Program-made: the position numbers and the translations under genes | Part shown: positions 25,241 to 37,494 of the stretch, in pieces | Numbering within the stretch: position 1 is the stretch's first letter | Layout of the letters: each line of letters begins with the position of its first letter | Notes under the pieces: model-generated | Database searches by the model: none | Told to the model about the DNA's origin: nothing | Seen by the model: only the letters and a program-made list of their open reading frames with translations | From: Chamaea fasciata | Taxonomy: Eukaryota > Chordata > Aves > Passeriformes > Sylviidae | DNA: 64,000 bases | Direction: 5' to 3' | Assembly: GCA_029207755.1 (NCBI GenBank) | Contig: JARCOQ010000009.1 | Location: 31,766,914 to 31,830,913 of the forward strand

Positions 25241-25690
25241 AGTGGAGCTGCTGGAGTGAATCCAGAGGAGGCCATGGAGATGCTCCAAGGCTGGAGCCAG
25301 GCTGGGAGAGCTGGGGGTGTTCACCTGCACAAGAGAAGGCTCCAGGGAGAGCTGAGAGCCCCTGCCAGGGCCTAAAGGGGCTCCAGGAGAGCTGGACAGG
25401 GACTGGGAACAAGGGATGGAGGGACAGGACATGGGAATGGCTTCCCACTGCCAGAGGGCAGGGATGGATGGGATACTGGGAAGAAATCCTTCCCTGGGAG
25501 GGTGGGCAGGCCCTGGCACAGGGTGCCCTGAGCAGCTGTGGCTGCCCCTGGATCCCTGGAAGTGTCCAAGGCCAGGTTGAAATTTGGGGCCTGGAGCAGC
25601 CTGGGATAGTGGAAGGTGTTCCTGCCCATGACAGGGGTTGGAATGAGATGATCCTTAATGCCCATTCCAACCCAAACCAATCTGGGATTA
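25241..25690 (+). mobile_element. CR1 LINE fragment, 450 bp, intact 3' part
   Basis: Sense copy from AGTGGAGCTGCTGGAGTGAA through CCTAAAGGGGCTCCAGGAG and CCTGAGCAGCTGTGGCTGCC to CCATTCCAACCCAAACCAAT and CTGGGATTA. It is the longest sense copy of the main subfamily in the window. It ends about 2.2 kb from the 64-nt PRKG1 exon. Confidence 0.94.
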
Positions 25691-27365
25691 GTTACTCCAG
25701 TTGCCCCAGGCTCTCTCAATTCCCGCCCCCTTCCCTGAAAACCTGACCCAATGCAGTGGAGCTGGGACAGAGGTTCTTCACCCCTGATATCCAGGCAAAG
25801 GGATTTCCCTTTGAAATAGGAGCAGGAATTTGCAGTTGGGGAACAAAATTTAGACGAATCAGCTATAGGCACATCGAAGGATTTGAGATCAAATGGAAAA
25901 TTACAGAGTCATCAGTACCTGGAAGTGGCTTCAGAGGAGAAGAGGTCAAGGGACCTTAATTAATCTATCAGTATCTGAACACCTGATTTGAGATGGAAAT
26001 CCTAAAAGTTTTACATTTGAATGGCACAGGGAATAACCTTGAAAAGGAACAACGCTGCCAGAATGTGAAGCAACTTGAGAACAGGAAAGAAATCCCAATT
26101 TTGTGCCACAAAACCCAAATGAAAATGAAGTGGGGGAAAGAGGAGGAAATGCCAGCCCCGCCCTCTGAGCGCAGCCCATGCCCACCAAAAGCTCATCCCA
26201 CTCCTCAGCCATGCCAGGAACAGACTCCCCACCCTATTCCCTCAAGGGTTTTAATTCCATTTGCTAAATGAAATTATTCATAGAATGCCTGAAATTATTG
26301 GCAATGTTGGTGCCTCCCAGATAAACCCTGGGTGAGTCACCAGACATGTTTTCCCATGTAACATTAACAATTCCATGATACAGAGGAGTTTTCCAATATT
26401 TCAGAGGTGTAACCTATGGAAAGGGGGCTATAGCCAGGTGGGAGTTTATATCTCAATATACAGACCTGAGAGTGACGTTTTAATTTATACAAAACACAGC
26501 CTGCTCAATGCAAGACAAACCCAGAGGAAATAATGCTGACTCTAAGCAGGAAACTGGGAGCAGCCACCCTAAAAATCCAGATTTATTCCCCACAAATGCT
26601 GCTTTCATGCCTTATCTCTTCACTGATATTTATTAAGTTTTTTTTTTTCCCCTGCCACAAAACTTTAAGTGTTTCTGGAAAAGTTTTATGGACTTTATTC
26701 TTCTCCTTAACTCTTGATAAGGAGCTTAATGCTGGTGATGTGATCCAAGCAAATTCTGGTTGGAAGTGGGGTTTTGAGATAGGCAGATAGAATTTACAGC
26801 AGAGGAATTCATATTCTTTTTTTTTTTCCCTAAATCAGAGCATTCCCTGGCAGTAAAGGGAATAAAGCTTATCTGTGAATATGCAATTATTCAGGGTGAC
26901 AAACAGCTGATTTGTTGGAGCCACAGGATTTATCTGGGCACTAAATAAAAAGGCAGAGAAGGAAAAACACCCCAGCAAAGCTCAGAATGAAAAGAATTCA
27001 AATCAACTCCGATGTCAGCAGCGCTTTTCCTCCAAATCCACGGGAACATCTTCCCTGATGGAGAGGCGTGGATGAAGAAAAGCGAGCAGGAATGAAATAA
27101 ATTACTGCCACACACACATTGCCTGAACTTAAATCACCTTTTGGAAGGGTTTATTAACGACTTTCTGGGATATTGAATTCCTCAGGCTCAAAAGGCAGCA
27201 TTGTGGGAATAAAATATGGGGGAAAACTGTGATGTGACCCAAATATTTTACATCTGCTTATGGGGCAAGGTTGGAGGAGTGTGGGGTTTCTTTTTGGTAG
27301 GGTGCAGGTTAGGTTCTTTTGCATTTTCTGGAGGGTTGTAAGGTTTTTGTCATTTTTTCCAGACT

Positions 27366-27381
27366 TTTTTTTTTTTTTTTT
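27366..27381. repeat. Poly-T run
   Basis: Uninterrupted T run within a T/G-rich stretch (about 27285-27420). Confidence 0.85.
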
Positions 27382-27874
27382 GGTCGGCGTTTTGTGGGCG
27401 ATTTCTTTGTTGTTTTAAATAGACTTATTGAAAGCCTGACCCCAATGAGACCCCAGTTAAAGCCAGGCAGGCAAAGCCCAACTCCATCCCAACATCTCAG
27501 CACTGCTGGAACTCTTCCCAGAGCACCTTTTCCACGACACTTTTAAAAGACCCTCCAATGTAAGTGTCCCATCAAATCTGAAATGAGACCAGGTTCTCAC
27601 ATTCCCCTCCTCCTCCCCACTCACCCAGGGGCTGGAGAAGCTCATTCCCTTCTGGACACCACAGGAAATGATTGATTCACTCCCCAGCTGGATAAAAATC
27701 CAATTAAAAAAAGTATATAAACCCTGCTCAAAACCGGATTCGTTTTCCCCACAACTCCTCTATGGCCTTGATGGCTGCCAAATTGGGGAGCTGCTCTTTG
27801 GGGAAAAAGAAGAGGCTGGATATTGCCAGCAGAAGGTTCTGAACTCATAAAATCCCAATATTCACAGCCCTTAC

Positions 27875-27938
27875 CTCTTCCAGGACATCTGCAAGCTTAC
27901 TGAGGATCTCCTCGGGAAGGCTCTGGAATGTGGGAACG
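27875..27938 (-). CDS. PRKG1: PRKG1 coding exon: start of CNB-B (64 nt)
   Basis: This 64-nt internal exon supplies one base to complete Ser and then encodes [14 protein letters not shown] and LADVLEE. That is the N-terminal helical part of the second cGMP-binding domain of PRKG1. The acceptor is TGTTGCAG|C and the donor is GAG|GTAAGG. It enters in phase 2 and leaves in phase 0, so it joins the upstream exon (ending FLK plus AG) and the downstream exon (starting THYES) without a shift. It is separated from its neighbours by introns of 26,484 and 18,561 bp. Because 64 is not a multiple of three, skipping it would shift the frame. Its length and exact identity to the family make a processed pseudogene unlikely, since intron sequence flanks both ends. 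Confidence 0.95.
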
Positions 27939-28919
27939 CTGCAACACAAAGGAAACCTTGGTTAGTGGATCCCTTTACACAGGGCACAGATCCAGCTGCT
28001 TTCCTCCCCTCTGGCTTCCTGAGATTTTTTCCTTCATGCTCTGGGGCTGAACAGGAAAAAGATATCATGGCAAGCTGCTCCTTTTCTGGCAGCCAGGATG
28101 GATTTAGTGATGATGGGAGACCACCGGAATAAACCTCGGGACAGCTACCGCTAACACTGGGAATCAGCTAGGGATCCATTCAGGATCCGCTGGAATCCCT
28201 GTGTGCCACAAACCTGCTCAGCTGTGTTCTTTCCTGGTCTGCTTCGGCCTCCCCAGAATTAAACTGAGCACAGAAAAAGGGCAGGGAAGATCAGCTCCAA
28301 GCAGCTCCAGACACAAGAGTGAAACCACACCTGGACGGAGGGAGGGCAGAGCAAAGAACTCCGCAGTGCTGAGCCCCCAGCCAAGCCCTTGGGGAGTTTC
28401 TGAGCACTTCCCTGGCAGTTTCCCAGCCAAATCTGTGCCTTTTCTTTGGTCAAAAAGGCAACTTTGTCACTTGTTTGGCAGCAATTCCCTCAGCAAAGGC
28501 TGCCCAGGCCAGGCAGGGGTGAGAAGGCGATGCAGCCTTTAAGAGCCCCCTGGCCCAGCGTCCACAGGACTGCACCTAAATCAGTCTGGAGCAGGATGGG
28601 GGGACATGAGTTTGGGTCTCCAAACTTCCAGGGACAGCCCTGACTTTGAAGCTGTGTCTCCACTGCCCTGCAGCCCACCCAGGGAGGCTGTGGAATTGTC
28701 CTCCCTGGAGAGCCCCAAAAGCCATCAGGACATGGTCCAGGGCAACCTGAACCAGAGGACCTCCAGACGTCCCTCCCATCCTCAACCAGCCTGTGACTTG
28801 CAATACTCTGGTTTCTCCTCCTCACTTTTCCATAAAAACCTGAGATCCATCAATATTCCCAGGTGAGGCTGAAGGAAACACACTGACACAATAGAAATTT
28901 AACCCAAAATGCACTATAG

Positions 28920-29047
28920 CCCAGAGCAGCTGTGGCTGCCCCTGGATCCCTGGAAGTGTCCAAGGCCAGGCTGGACAGGGCTTGGAGCAGCCTGGGACAG
29001 TGGAAGGTGTCCCTGCCCACAGCAGGGGTGGCACTGGGTGAGATTTA
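28920..29047 (+). mobile_element. CR1 LINE 3' fragment lacking its tail
   Basis: Sense block CCCAGAGCAGCTGTGGCTGC through GGTGTCCCTGCCCACAGCAG to GGGTGAGATTTAAG. It then changes without a tail into a different CR1 subfamily at about 29048. Confidence 0.9.
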
Positions 29048-29390
29048 AGGAGAAAAGGAGGCTCAGGGGGGACCTTGTGGCTCTGCACAACTCCTGACAG
29101 GAGGGGACAGCCAGGGGGGGTCGGGCTCTGCTCCCAGGGAACAGGGACAGGCCAAGGGGAAACGGCCTCAAGCTGTGCCAGGGGAGGCTCAGCTTGGACA
29201 GCAGCAGGAATTTCTGCATGGAAAGGGTGCTGAGGCCTTGGCAGGGGCTGCTCAGGTGGAACCAGCATCCCTGGAAGGGTTTAACTGCCATGGAATGTGG
29301 AGATATTGGTCAGTGTGGGGCTGAGCAGAGCCCAGGGAACAGCTGGACTTGACCTTTAATGTCTTTTCCAACCTAAATTATTCTTTGATC
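29048..29390 (+). mobile_element. CR1 LINE fragment, second subfamily, sense
   Basis: It starts AGAAAAGGAGGCTCAGGGGG and GACCTTGTGGCTCTGCACA, and continues through CTCCCAGGGAACAGGGACAG and GGACAGCAGCAGGAATTTC. It ends in the tail CTTTTCCAACCTAAATTATT. Its 5' end abuts the previous fragment directly. Confidence 0.9.
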
Positions 29391-32300
29391 ATTGACCCTT
29401 CTATTTAATTTAAAAAAGTAGCTTCAGTTGGGTCTATTTAATGACAGCAAGAGAAACCTGGGCAGATAAATGCAGACAAATGTCACCTGTCATGCTCTCA
29501 ACAACAGCTTTTTTCCCCTTAGGAAGAGCACTTTTATTAGTGGAAGCACATGGGCCCATATTGTAACAGCAGCAAGGAAACAACTCGACAGGAATTCTGC
29601 CAAGGCCAGGCCTAAGCATATAATGAAAGTTCATTACATCAATTCCAGCATTCCCAAACGAGCAATGAACTTACAGGAGAAGATAACAGCCTTGGACAAG
29701 TGATCAGATTTTACTGTGGTTGCCCAATTAAACTCCCAAACTGGGGGGGAACCCACCACAAAGTTGGGGTTATTTTTGATAATTATGCCTGTGAAATCCA
29801 AGGGAGGGTAGCAAAAGACATCTATTATAGACCAAATCCATAAAACCAGGAAAATTGGCCCTAAGCTCTTAACAAGTTCCAATTCTTACCATGAGAAAAG
29901 CCTAAAACTTCAACTCTGCAATAGAGCAAGTAATGGAAAAAACAAACTGTTGACAAAACAAACTCCGACATTTCATGGAATTACACCCTTAATATCCCAT
30001 ATTGAGGGGGGTTTACGGCAGGCCAGAATTCCCCTGAAGAGCCAGAAGTGACAAAACAGCCAAATATTTGAGTTTCTTTGATAAGAAGAGAGCAAGGCCT
30101 GATTCTCCAGGTCAATAAAAATCCCCCTCTGCTCTCCACAGGATGACATTAAATGGATTCATAAAACAGAGTCTTGATTCCCTCCAAGAACTGCCTGGAT
30201 TGTTGAAGGACTTGTGTACAAAAGGAGTGTTTCCATGATTATTTCCAGGTGGGTACTTGCCCTGAAAGGCAAATGGAGCCTCAGCTCTCCAGGGGGAGCC
30301 TTGAGCAAAACAGCTGAGCTGCAAATTGCTCCAAGTGGAAAAACACACAGGACGGAGGCAAACGGGAGCAGAAAACCTCCCAGGGAATCTTTGATCAGCA
30401 CAGCAAGGGGCAGGAAAATTGTATTTCCCTTTCTACAACTGTGTGAAAAAGGCTGGAACTACAGAAGGGCAAATGCTCAGCCCTTGAGTTGGGATGTATT
30501 TGGGGTAGAAGAAATCACAGCAAACGCTGTTCCAGCCGTTCAAGGAATGATTGTTCTGCCCAACAAAGCAGAAAAGGGTCAAACAAACCCAGACCTTCTC
30601 CAAGAAGCTCTTCTTTCACTGGTCCCTAAATTCCACCAATAATGAAGATTTTTAAACACTCACTCCAGACAGTAACAATGGCAAAAACAGATATTCTGGT
30701 GTGCAGCACTGAAAGCCCTCAGCAAAGTCTGAAACTTGTGACTTTTCTCCCTATCTGTGGCACAACTGAAGGACTTCGCTTGCTCCTCTTTTTCCACAAC
30801 CACCTCCCACTTTGCCCAGAAAAAGCTGGACTTGATGATCCTGGAAGTTTTTCCCAGTTTAACAATTGTGATTTGACTGTAGAATAAACAAAAGCAATTC
30901 ACCAACCTCTCCCAGAAGAATGGAGCTCCACCTACTCTGCTTACCCAGTCCTTATAAGGGACTCTCTCCAGCTGCTTCTTACTCCACTTAATGAGGAGTC
31001 ATTTCTCCACCTGCCCTGAATCCACTCCCTGGATTCCATTCCATCCCACATCCCAGCTGGGGATGGAATGGAGCTATTCACAACTGACCTCCTGCTCACC
31101 TGCAGCCCTTCTGCTCCTCTAAGCTCTTGAAGGTGATACGGGTGAAAAAAAAAAGTATGGAGAAGAAATTATTTATGCGTATTCAATAGGATACGCTGGC
31201 AAAAGTACAACCCGGGATCCACAGGAGGATCCGGGCCTGCCTACAGAGGCAGCAGACAAGGAGGCAAAGCAGACCCCTAGCTCCAGGGATTTGAGTTCCA
31301 ACAGAAAATGCAATAAACTGGATAATTTTAATCCATCCACAAACAGCATTTTGTCAGGAGAGTGCCACTGCCACTGCAGGGAAGGGGATGAGGAACCTGC
31401 TCCAGCCACCCTGGACAGTGAGCAAGGCAAGGAGGAGAGGTGACATTTTCCTGGCTGCATTCCCCACTGCTCAGCCACGGAACATTGTGCAGGGAAGGCA
31501 GTTCCTGGGCCCAGGAGAATTTCCCACGGGGAATTGCTCCCTGTCTGCAGCCATTCCGCCTGGCTCCAAACGTGACACATTTTTCCAGAGAGCTCAACGT
31601 GCCCGGCACCAGCTGCCAAACTCAGGGAAAGCAGCTGTGCTAAAACATCCATGGATTGAATCCCTGTCCCCATGGAGGAGTGGGGATATGCCCAACCTGA
31701 AGGAAGTGAGAAAGGTGATGGCTCCATCCCTCCCTGGGGATGCAGTCACCAAGCCGCTCTCAACTTCCAGGTACAAGCAACGTGCCCATTAAGCACACTT
31801 TGATTCATGCCTGTGATCCATCCCATGGGATGGCTCCTGGAGGAAGCAGCAAGGGCTTCCAGGCAGCGCTGGCTGTGGCCCAAGGCGTTGTTTGCAGCCT
31901 CAGACACGCTCGCTGCCAGCGCTGCCAGCTCCAACAGGACATTTATCTTCTGACACACACCACAGCACGCAGGGCTCCTGGCTCCGCTCTGCCCCCCGGA
32001 GAGAAAAGCAACCATTCACCCTCTAAATCCCTTTCAAGATGCATTCCCAAACTTTCGAAGGGTGCTCAGTGAGGATGCTCATCCAGGGCGGTGGCAGATG
32101 TTGCTCCCGGGTTAAGCCTGGAACAAAGCCTCTCTTATTGCTGCTTGGCACTGTCACAATTGCAGTTGTTGTCACTGCTCTGTGCCTTGGGTAAGCCGAG
32201 CTCAAAACTCCAGCAAAAGGAAATTAAGGCTGAGTTCCCTGAAACTTCTTTTTTGGCATCCAACGGGAACGAAGGCTGAAAAACGCAAATGTCCTTCCTT

Positions 32301-32510
32301 AGCACACTTGGGATGCTCCCAAAGCCCTGTCTCAGCTCCAAAAGAACTGAGGTTACACCTGATCAGCCTGGGCTGATCCTTGATTTGGGAAATCACAAAA
32401 GCCATGGTGTTTTGGACAACTCAAGCTGTGCAGGCAGCCTCCCACTGGGCTCCCAGTTATGTCAGGAAGGGAATGCTGGCTCCATCGGGATCATGGTCCT
32501 GGTATAATTT

Positions 32511-32709
32511 CATAAAATCAGAGTGGCTGGGGTTGGAAGGGACCTTAAAGCCCATCCAGTGTCACCCCCTCCCATGGGCAGGGACACCTTCCACTATCCC
32601 AGGCTGCTCCAAGCCCCAGTGTCCAACCTGGCCTTGGACACTTCCAGGGATCCAGGGGCAGCCACAGCTGCTCTGGGCACCCTGTGCCAGGGCCTGGCCA
32701 CCCTCCCAG
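32511..32709 (-). mobile_element. CR1 LINE 3' fragment
   Basis: Antisense copy starting CATAAAATCAGAGTGGCTGG, with CTTAAAGCCCATCCAGTGTC, then the ATGGGCAGGGACACCTTCCA block, ending at GCCTGGCCACCCTCCCAGG. Confidence 0.94.
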
Positions 32710-32920
32710 GTACATTCCTTTTGTGTTGCAAACTGTTGCATCAAAAAGCAATTCCTCTTTTCTTTCGATTAATAAATATTATTTGGAGGATCAACTGCTG
32801 GTTATTTTCAGGAAAGGTGTATCTATTTCTCCAAAAACCTCAGGCCTTCCCCAGCCTCACAGGTAATTGCTAAGTCAAGGCTGGTTTTCCTGTAGCAATT
32901 TCCCAAATGCTTTGCTTGGA

Positions 32921-33222
32921 TTCATGGAGTCACCGAGGCTGGAAAATCCCTCCCAGCCCATGGAGTCCCAGCTGTGCCCAGTGCCCACCTTGTCCCCAGC
33001 CCAGAGCACTGAGTGCCACCTCCAGCCCTTCCTTGGACACCTCCAGCCATGGGCACTCCAAACCTCCCCGGGCAGCCCCTGCCAAGGCTTAAGCACCCTT
33101 TTTCCATGGAGAAATTCCTGCTGCTGTCCAACCTGAACGCTTCGCCAGCTCCGTTCTCTTCCCTGGACACGCTCCAGCCCCTCCAGAACTCTCTGGCTGA
33201 GGGCCCAGAGCACGACACACCT
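32921..33222 (-). mobile_element. CR1 LINE fragment, second subfamily, internally deleted
   Basis: Antisense copy starting TTCATGGAGTCACCGAGGCT and GGAAAATCCCTCCCAGCCC, then GCTGCTGTCCAACCTGAAC. It jumps from there to CCAGCTCCGTTCTCTTCCCT, so about 150-170 bp present in 34464-35022 are missing. It ends near CAGAGCACGACACACCTC. Confidence 0.9.
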
Positions 33223-33756
33223 CAAAGAATATTACAGAACCAGGAGGAAGGGACAGGGAGGGCGACAGCCACTCACATTCCAATTAATTTCACTTTGGGC
33301 TGGCCTTGGAAACACATCATGGAGCAGAAAATTCAGGAAGAGAGAACGGATTTGCTCTGCAGGTGCTGCAGATGATTTATCTGCTGTGCTAAAGCCACAT
33401 AGGAAGTAACCAATTCACAATTACTCATTTTGGAGAGGGTGAAAATGGAACAGCCACAGTTTGAACGCTCTGCCACTCATTATACAGCCCTTATCAGGGA
33501 AATAAAATCCTGAAAGGAGGTTGTGAGACATTTGTTTTGAGGGATCTGGTTATATCCTAAGCCCTACTACACACAGGAAAATGGGAGAGAAGCAGAACTG
33601 ATCTTATCCCTGATGAGCAAATACTGAGGTAAAGCAAGCACCAAGAACTACATTTTTTCCTCTTGTTCTGAAAGGATACCAAGGATGCCAAGGGATCCGC
33701 TGACATCTGGAGAGCAGGAATCTCAGTGTCGCTGAGGGGAACAGGAAATGATCTCA

Positions 33757-33878
33757 AAAGGATCACAATCGCTAAGGCTGGAAAGAGCTCCATGACCAGA
33801 GTCCAACACTGCCATGTCCATCATTAACCCGTGTCCCTTCCCACCACAGCTGTGTGGTTTTAGAACACTTCCAGGGCC
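33757..33878 (-). mobile_element. Diverged CR1 LINE fragment, third subfamily
   Basis: GGATCACAATCGCTAAGGCT, GGAAAGAGCTCCATGACCAG and ATTAACCCGTGTCCCTTCCC resemble the antisense tail of the subfamily seen at 53096-53360. It is strongly diverged, so the call is moderate. Confidence 0.5.
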
Positions 33879-34463
33879 CCTCTTTGGGCCCAGGCCCTGT
33901 TTGTGTTCAATAGGCAGATCAGGAACTCTGGAGGAGTATTTTGCCTTGCTCCTGTCAATCCCTGCCTCTCCCCGACAGGGGCTCATTATCACAGAGAGCC
34001 CTCCTACTGCATCTCCTTTGGCAGCCACTGGGGAGATGGGACTAATTTTAAAGAAAAGCTCCATCGTCGGTGTCAGCATGAGAGGGAGGGAGAGTAATTA
34101 GCAGGTAGTGAAGGCCCTCCTCCCACTGCACATGGATTCACTCAGGATGATTCATCTCGAAAAGCACAGTTGCTCCCGAAGAGCTACAAAGGCTCAGCAG
34201 AAGCAGCAGTCACTCTGGGAACCCCAGTGAAGTTTGGGCAGGCACAGCCCTGGTTGCTCATGTCCAGGCACAGGGTTCACTCTGCTGCTCCCGAGCCACC
34301 TCACAGAGGGAACCTGCTCCTGCTGGAATCCTTGAGATGATATGGGATGGGTTTGGATCTAACAGGGGGCATTTCTTCATATCTGCAAATAAAATTCTAC
34401 CTGCAAGTCCCAAAGCTGAACTTTTCTACCTTCCAACTCACCCAGCTCTTCCAACTCTGTTGT

Positions 34464-35022
34464 ATCACAGTATCCCAGGGTCATTGAGGCTGGAAAATCC
34501 CTCCCAGCCCATGGAGTCCCAGCTGTTCCCAGTGCCCACCTTGTCCCCAGCCCAGAGCACTGAGTGCCACCTCCAGCCCTTCCTTGGACACCTCCAGCCA
34601 TGGGCACTCCAAACCTCCCTGGGCAGCCCCTGCCAAGGCCTCAGCACCCTTTCCATGCAGAAATTCCTGCTGCTGTCCAAGCTGAGCCTCCCCTGGCACA
34701 GCCTGAGGCCATTTTCCCTTGTCCTGTCCCTGTTCCCTGGGAGCAGAGCCCGACCCCCCCTGGCTGTCCCCTCCTGTCAGGGAGTTGTGCAGAGCCACAC
34801 GGTCCCCCCTGAGCCTCCTTTTCTCCAGGCTGAGCCCCTTCCCCAGCTCCCTCAGCCTCTCCTGGGGCTCCCTTCCCTTCCCTGGACACGCTCCAGCCCC
34901 TCAAAGTCCTTCCTGGACTGGGGGCCCAGAACTGGACACAGCCCTGGAGGTCCCTCAGCAGTGTCAGCACCGAGGGACAATCACTGCCCTGGTCCACCTG
35001 GACACACGGCGTTTGATATAAA
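34464..35022 (-). mobile_element. CR1 LINE fragment, second subfamily, longest copy (~560 bp)
   Basis: Antisense copy from the tail TATCACAGTATCCCAGGGTC through CCTCCCAGCCCATGGAGTCC, AGAAATTCCTGCTGCTGTCC and CCCTGGGAGCAGAGCCCGAC. It continues through CTTTTCTCCAGGCTGAGCCC and CCCAGAACTGGACACAGCCC to GACAATCACTGCCCTGGTCC. It serves here as the reference for the shorter copies. The 247-codon open frame across it is a repeat by-product. Confidence 0.94.
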
Positions 35023-35294
35023 TACACTGGTGATTAAAGATAAAAGCTGTCATGCAAAGCCTCATAGCCCTGAAGACTGATTTTTATGATCCTGCATTTG
35101 CAATACAGCTGAAATTAAATTGTCTTTGGCTTGCACTGTAATTATCTCTTCAAAACAGTTTGCTGTCAAGGAGCTTCTCTCCTGCATTTTTTCCCCTTTG
35201 TCTAGGGCATTTCATGGGAAATGAAACCTCACCCTTCAATCTCTGGACAGACCCAGAGTGGGTGCACCAAGCCAATTTCCTGCTTCTTGATTGA

Positions 35295-35425
35295 ACCACA
35301 GAATCCCAGGATGGTTTGGGTTGGGAGGGACCTTGCAGCTCATCCAGTGCCACCCCCTGCCATGGGCAAGGACACCTAACACTAACCCAGGCTGCTCCAA
35401 GCCCCATCCAGCCTGGCCTTGCAAT
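35295..35425 (-). mobile_element. CR1 LINE 3' fragment
   Basis: Antisense tail ACCACAGAATCCCAGGATGG and TTTGGGTTGGGAGGGACC. It carries TGCCATGGGCAAGGACACCT and CCATCCAGCCTGGCCTTG, then breaks off. Confidence 0.9.
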
Positions 35426-35940
35426 CCTGGAGCACCAGAATGAAGTCCAACAAAGACCATTACCTCACACAAGATACAAAACAAAAGATTTTTGTGGCTG
35501 ATTCTCATGGTGTGCCTCAAAAGAGATCTTTAGCACTGGTCAATGTGTCAAAATCACAGTGACTGTAAGTAAGGGACAAGTGGCATTTGCATGCACGGAC
35601 TGTTTTCTCTCTTTCCTCCAAATTGGGTATTTACATTATTTCCAAGATCAAATGAAGGCAGGAGTCTTGTGTCTAAGAGATCTCTGCTGCACTTGACAGC
35701 ATCATAATCATCTCTTTTTCATGGAACCATCGACACCCTTTCCAAGCATAGCCAGGTTTGCTGCAGGAACGCTGCGTCCTCCTTTTAGCCACCCCACTCA
35801 AATGAACATATCACTGAGATCACCATCATTTTCTGCCTTCAGAATTCCAGGTATACAAAAGAAAGATAAGCTGTAAATGATTTTAACATACTCTGAATCA
35901 CCAGCTTTTTGTGCTCTCCTGGGCAACTTCCCCAAAGCAA

Positions 35941-36416
35941 AGGGACCTGAAAGGGCCAGGGAGCTCCTGGAGCGGGGCCAGCGGAGGCTGCGCAGCTGAG
36001 GAAGGGCCTGGAGCATGTGGGAAATGGCCAGGAAAGGCTGAGGGAGCCGGGGCTGTTCAGCCTGGAGAGGAGCCCCAGCTGAGAGGGGCCCCGAGCCCTG
36101 GGTGTCCCTGTGTGCAGGGAGGGCTCCCAGCAGGGCCCAGGCTCTGCTGCGGGGGCCCAGCAATGGCCCCAGAGCCACGGGCAGGGCCTGAGCCCAGCAA
36201 TTCCCCCTGCACAGGAGGCACAACTTCTTCCCTGGGCAGTGCCCGGCCCTGAACACATTGTCCACACGGCCTGGGGGGCTCCTCCCTGGGGCTGTGGCAG
36301 AGCTGTGTGCGCACAATGCTGTGCCCTGGGCTCTGGGATGGCCCTGCTGGAGCACGGAGGTGGCACCAGGTGCCCACCCAGCTCCCTGCAGCCTCAGCCA
36401 TCCTGGGATTCTGTGT
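35941..36416 (+). mobile_element. GC-rich CR1-like element, copy 2 of the inverted pair
   Basis: Sense copy starting near GGCCAGGGAGCTCCTGGAGC, through GGAAATGGCCAGGAAAGGCT, GAGGGAGCCGGGGCTGTTCA and GCCTGGAGAGGAGCCCC. The tail CATCCTGGGATTCTGTG is CR1-like. Positions 36037-36405 match copy 1 (2831-3199) in reverse complement with two mismatches. This copy has about 100 bp more at the 5' side and keeps the 3' tail. Confidence 0.8.
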
Positions 36417-37494
36417 AATGTTTAATTTTGTTTTATTTTTTAATTGCACCCTGACACAGGTGTTGAGTGAATCTCCACAATTCACAAAGCATTAAAACAC
36501 CTAAATATCTACCTTTTTTTTGTTGCTGTTAGTTACTATAAGAAGGATTTAAAAACATGGATCTCCTGCCCAACACATTCTTAAATTGAGAGTTAGCAGG
36601 GGTGACCCCGTGGTGGGCAGCATCACCAAATCCCAGACACTGGGTTTGTGAGGAACCTTGAGCTCCTCACACTGGCTGATACATCTAAGATGATTTATGG
36701 AGGGACAACTCCAAAAAAATCCCTTCTGAGTGATCACCAGAGGATCACTTCTGAGATCACGGACAAGAACAAACTTCCAAGAATGACGTAGTTACCCCCA
36801 GAGAAATAAGCCACAAAAATGGCACCAAAATCCAAAGAATTTTGTTCCTTTCGTGGTGAGAACCCAGCACAACCACACTGGGATGATCTTCCGCAAAAAT
36901 CCACCTCAGAGGCATTTGAGACCTTCCCACTAACAAGCAGTGCTGTGCCAAACCCAGGGATCCCCAGCGAGACTCCCAGGACATCCCAACCAGCCCAATT
37001 CCATGATCCCAACCCATGAATGGGCAAAACCCCTTTCCTCGTGATTTGTCACCTGCATAGAATCCTAAATACCTTTAAAGGACCTCTAAAGCCATAGCTG
37101 GGACATCCCTTTCTCCAGGATGAGCCTGAGTCTTTTATTGAATTAAAGAAAGGAAATGATGATTTAATCCCAGACATTACAATGCTGTTGATTCTCGCTT
37201 TACATCTTGGAGATCAAAATTTCCCACGCACAGCAAAGCCTCCGCAGCTGAAAATGAATTAAAGGTCGAGGATTTTCAAGGGGCCTGGGCTGCATTGGAG
37301 AAATAATCAAATAAAGCCTGACAGATTTCACACACGGCTCAAAAATACAATTGTTTATGGAAACATAATCTTGGGAATATTAGAGACAGGCGAGCAGCAT
37401 AATGGGCAATAAAAAAAATCCAAAATAAACAAAAAATGCCTCTATGCTGGGAGGCCAACTGCAATAATTCCACTGAATTCTGTTCTGCTGCTGT

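Larger units (their letters stand above)
9314..27874 (-). other. PRKG1: PRKG1 intron, 18,561 bp
   Basis: Complete intron between the 64-nt exon and the THYES exon. It holds CR1 fragments at 11534-11782, 14372-14643, 16401-16985, 21868-22080, 22719-23005, 24722-24842 and 25241-25690, the minisatellite at 12598-13476 and poly-T or poly-A runs near 9659, 21389 and 27366. A possible weak CR1 tail lies around 15066-15150. Long stretches (9700-11530, 17000-21860, 25700-27870) contain no gene or recognisable repeat beyond low-complexity sequence. Confidence 0.9.

Noticed and set aside
30214..30642. 142-codon open frame in a repeat-free part of the intron
   Set aside because: No homology that I recognise, no clear initiation context and no matching exon boundaries; length is compatible with chance.
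34337..35080. 247-codon frame resembling a secreted or proline-rich protein
   Set aside because: It covers an antisense CR1 copy; similar peptides appear at 48.9-49.3 and 55.6-55.8 kb.
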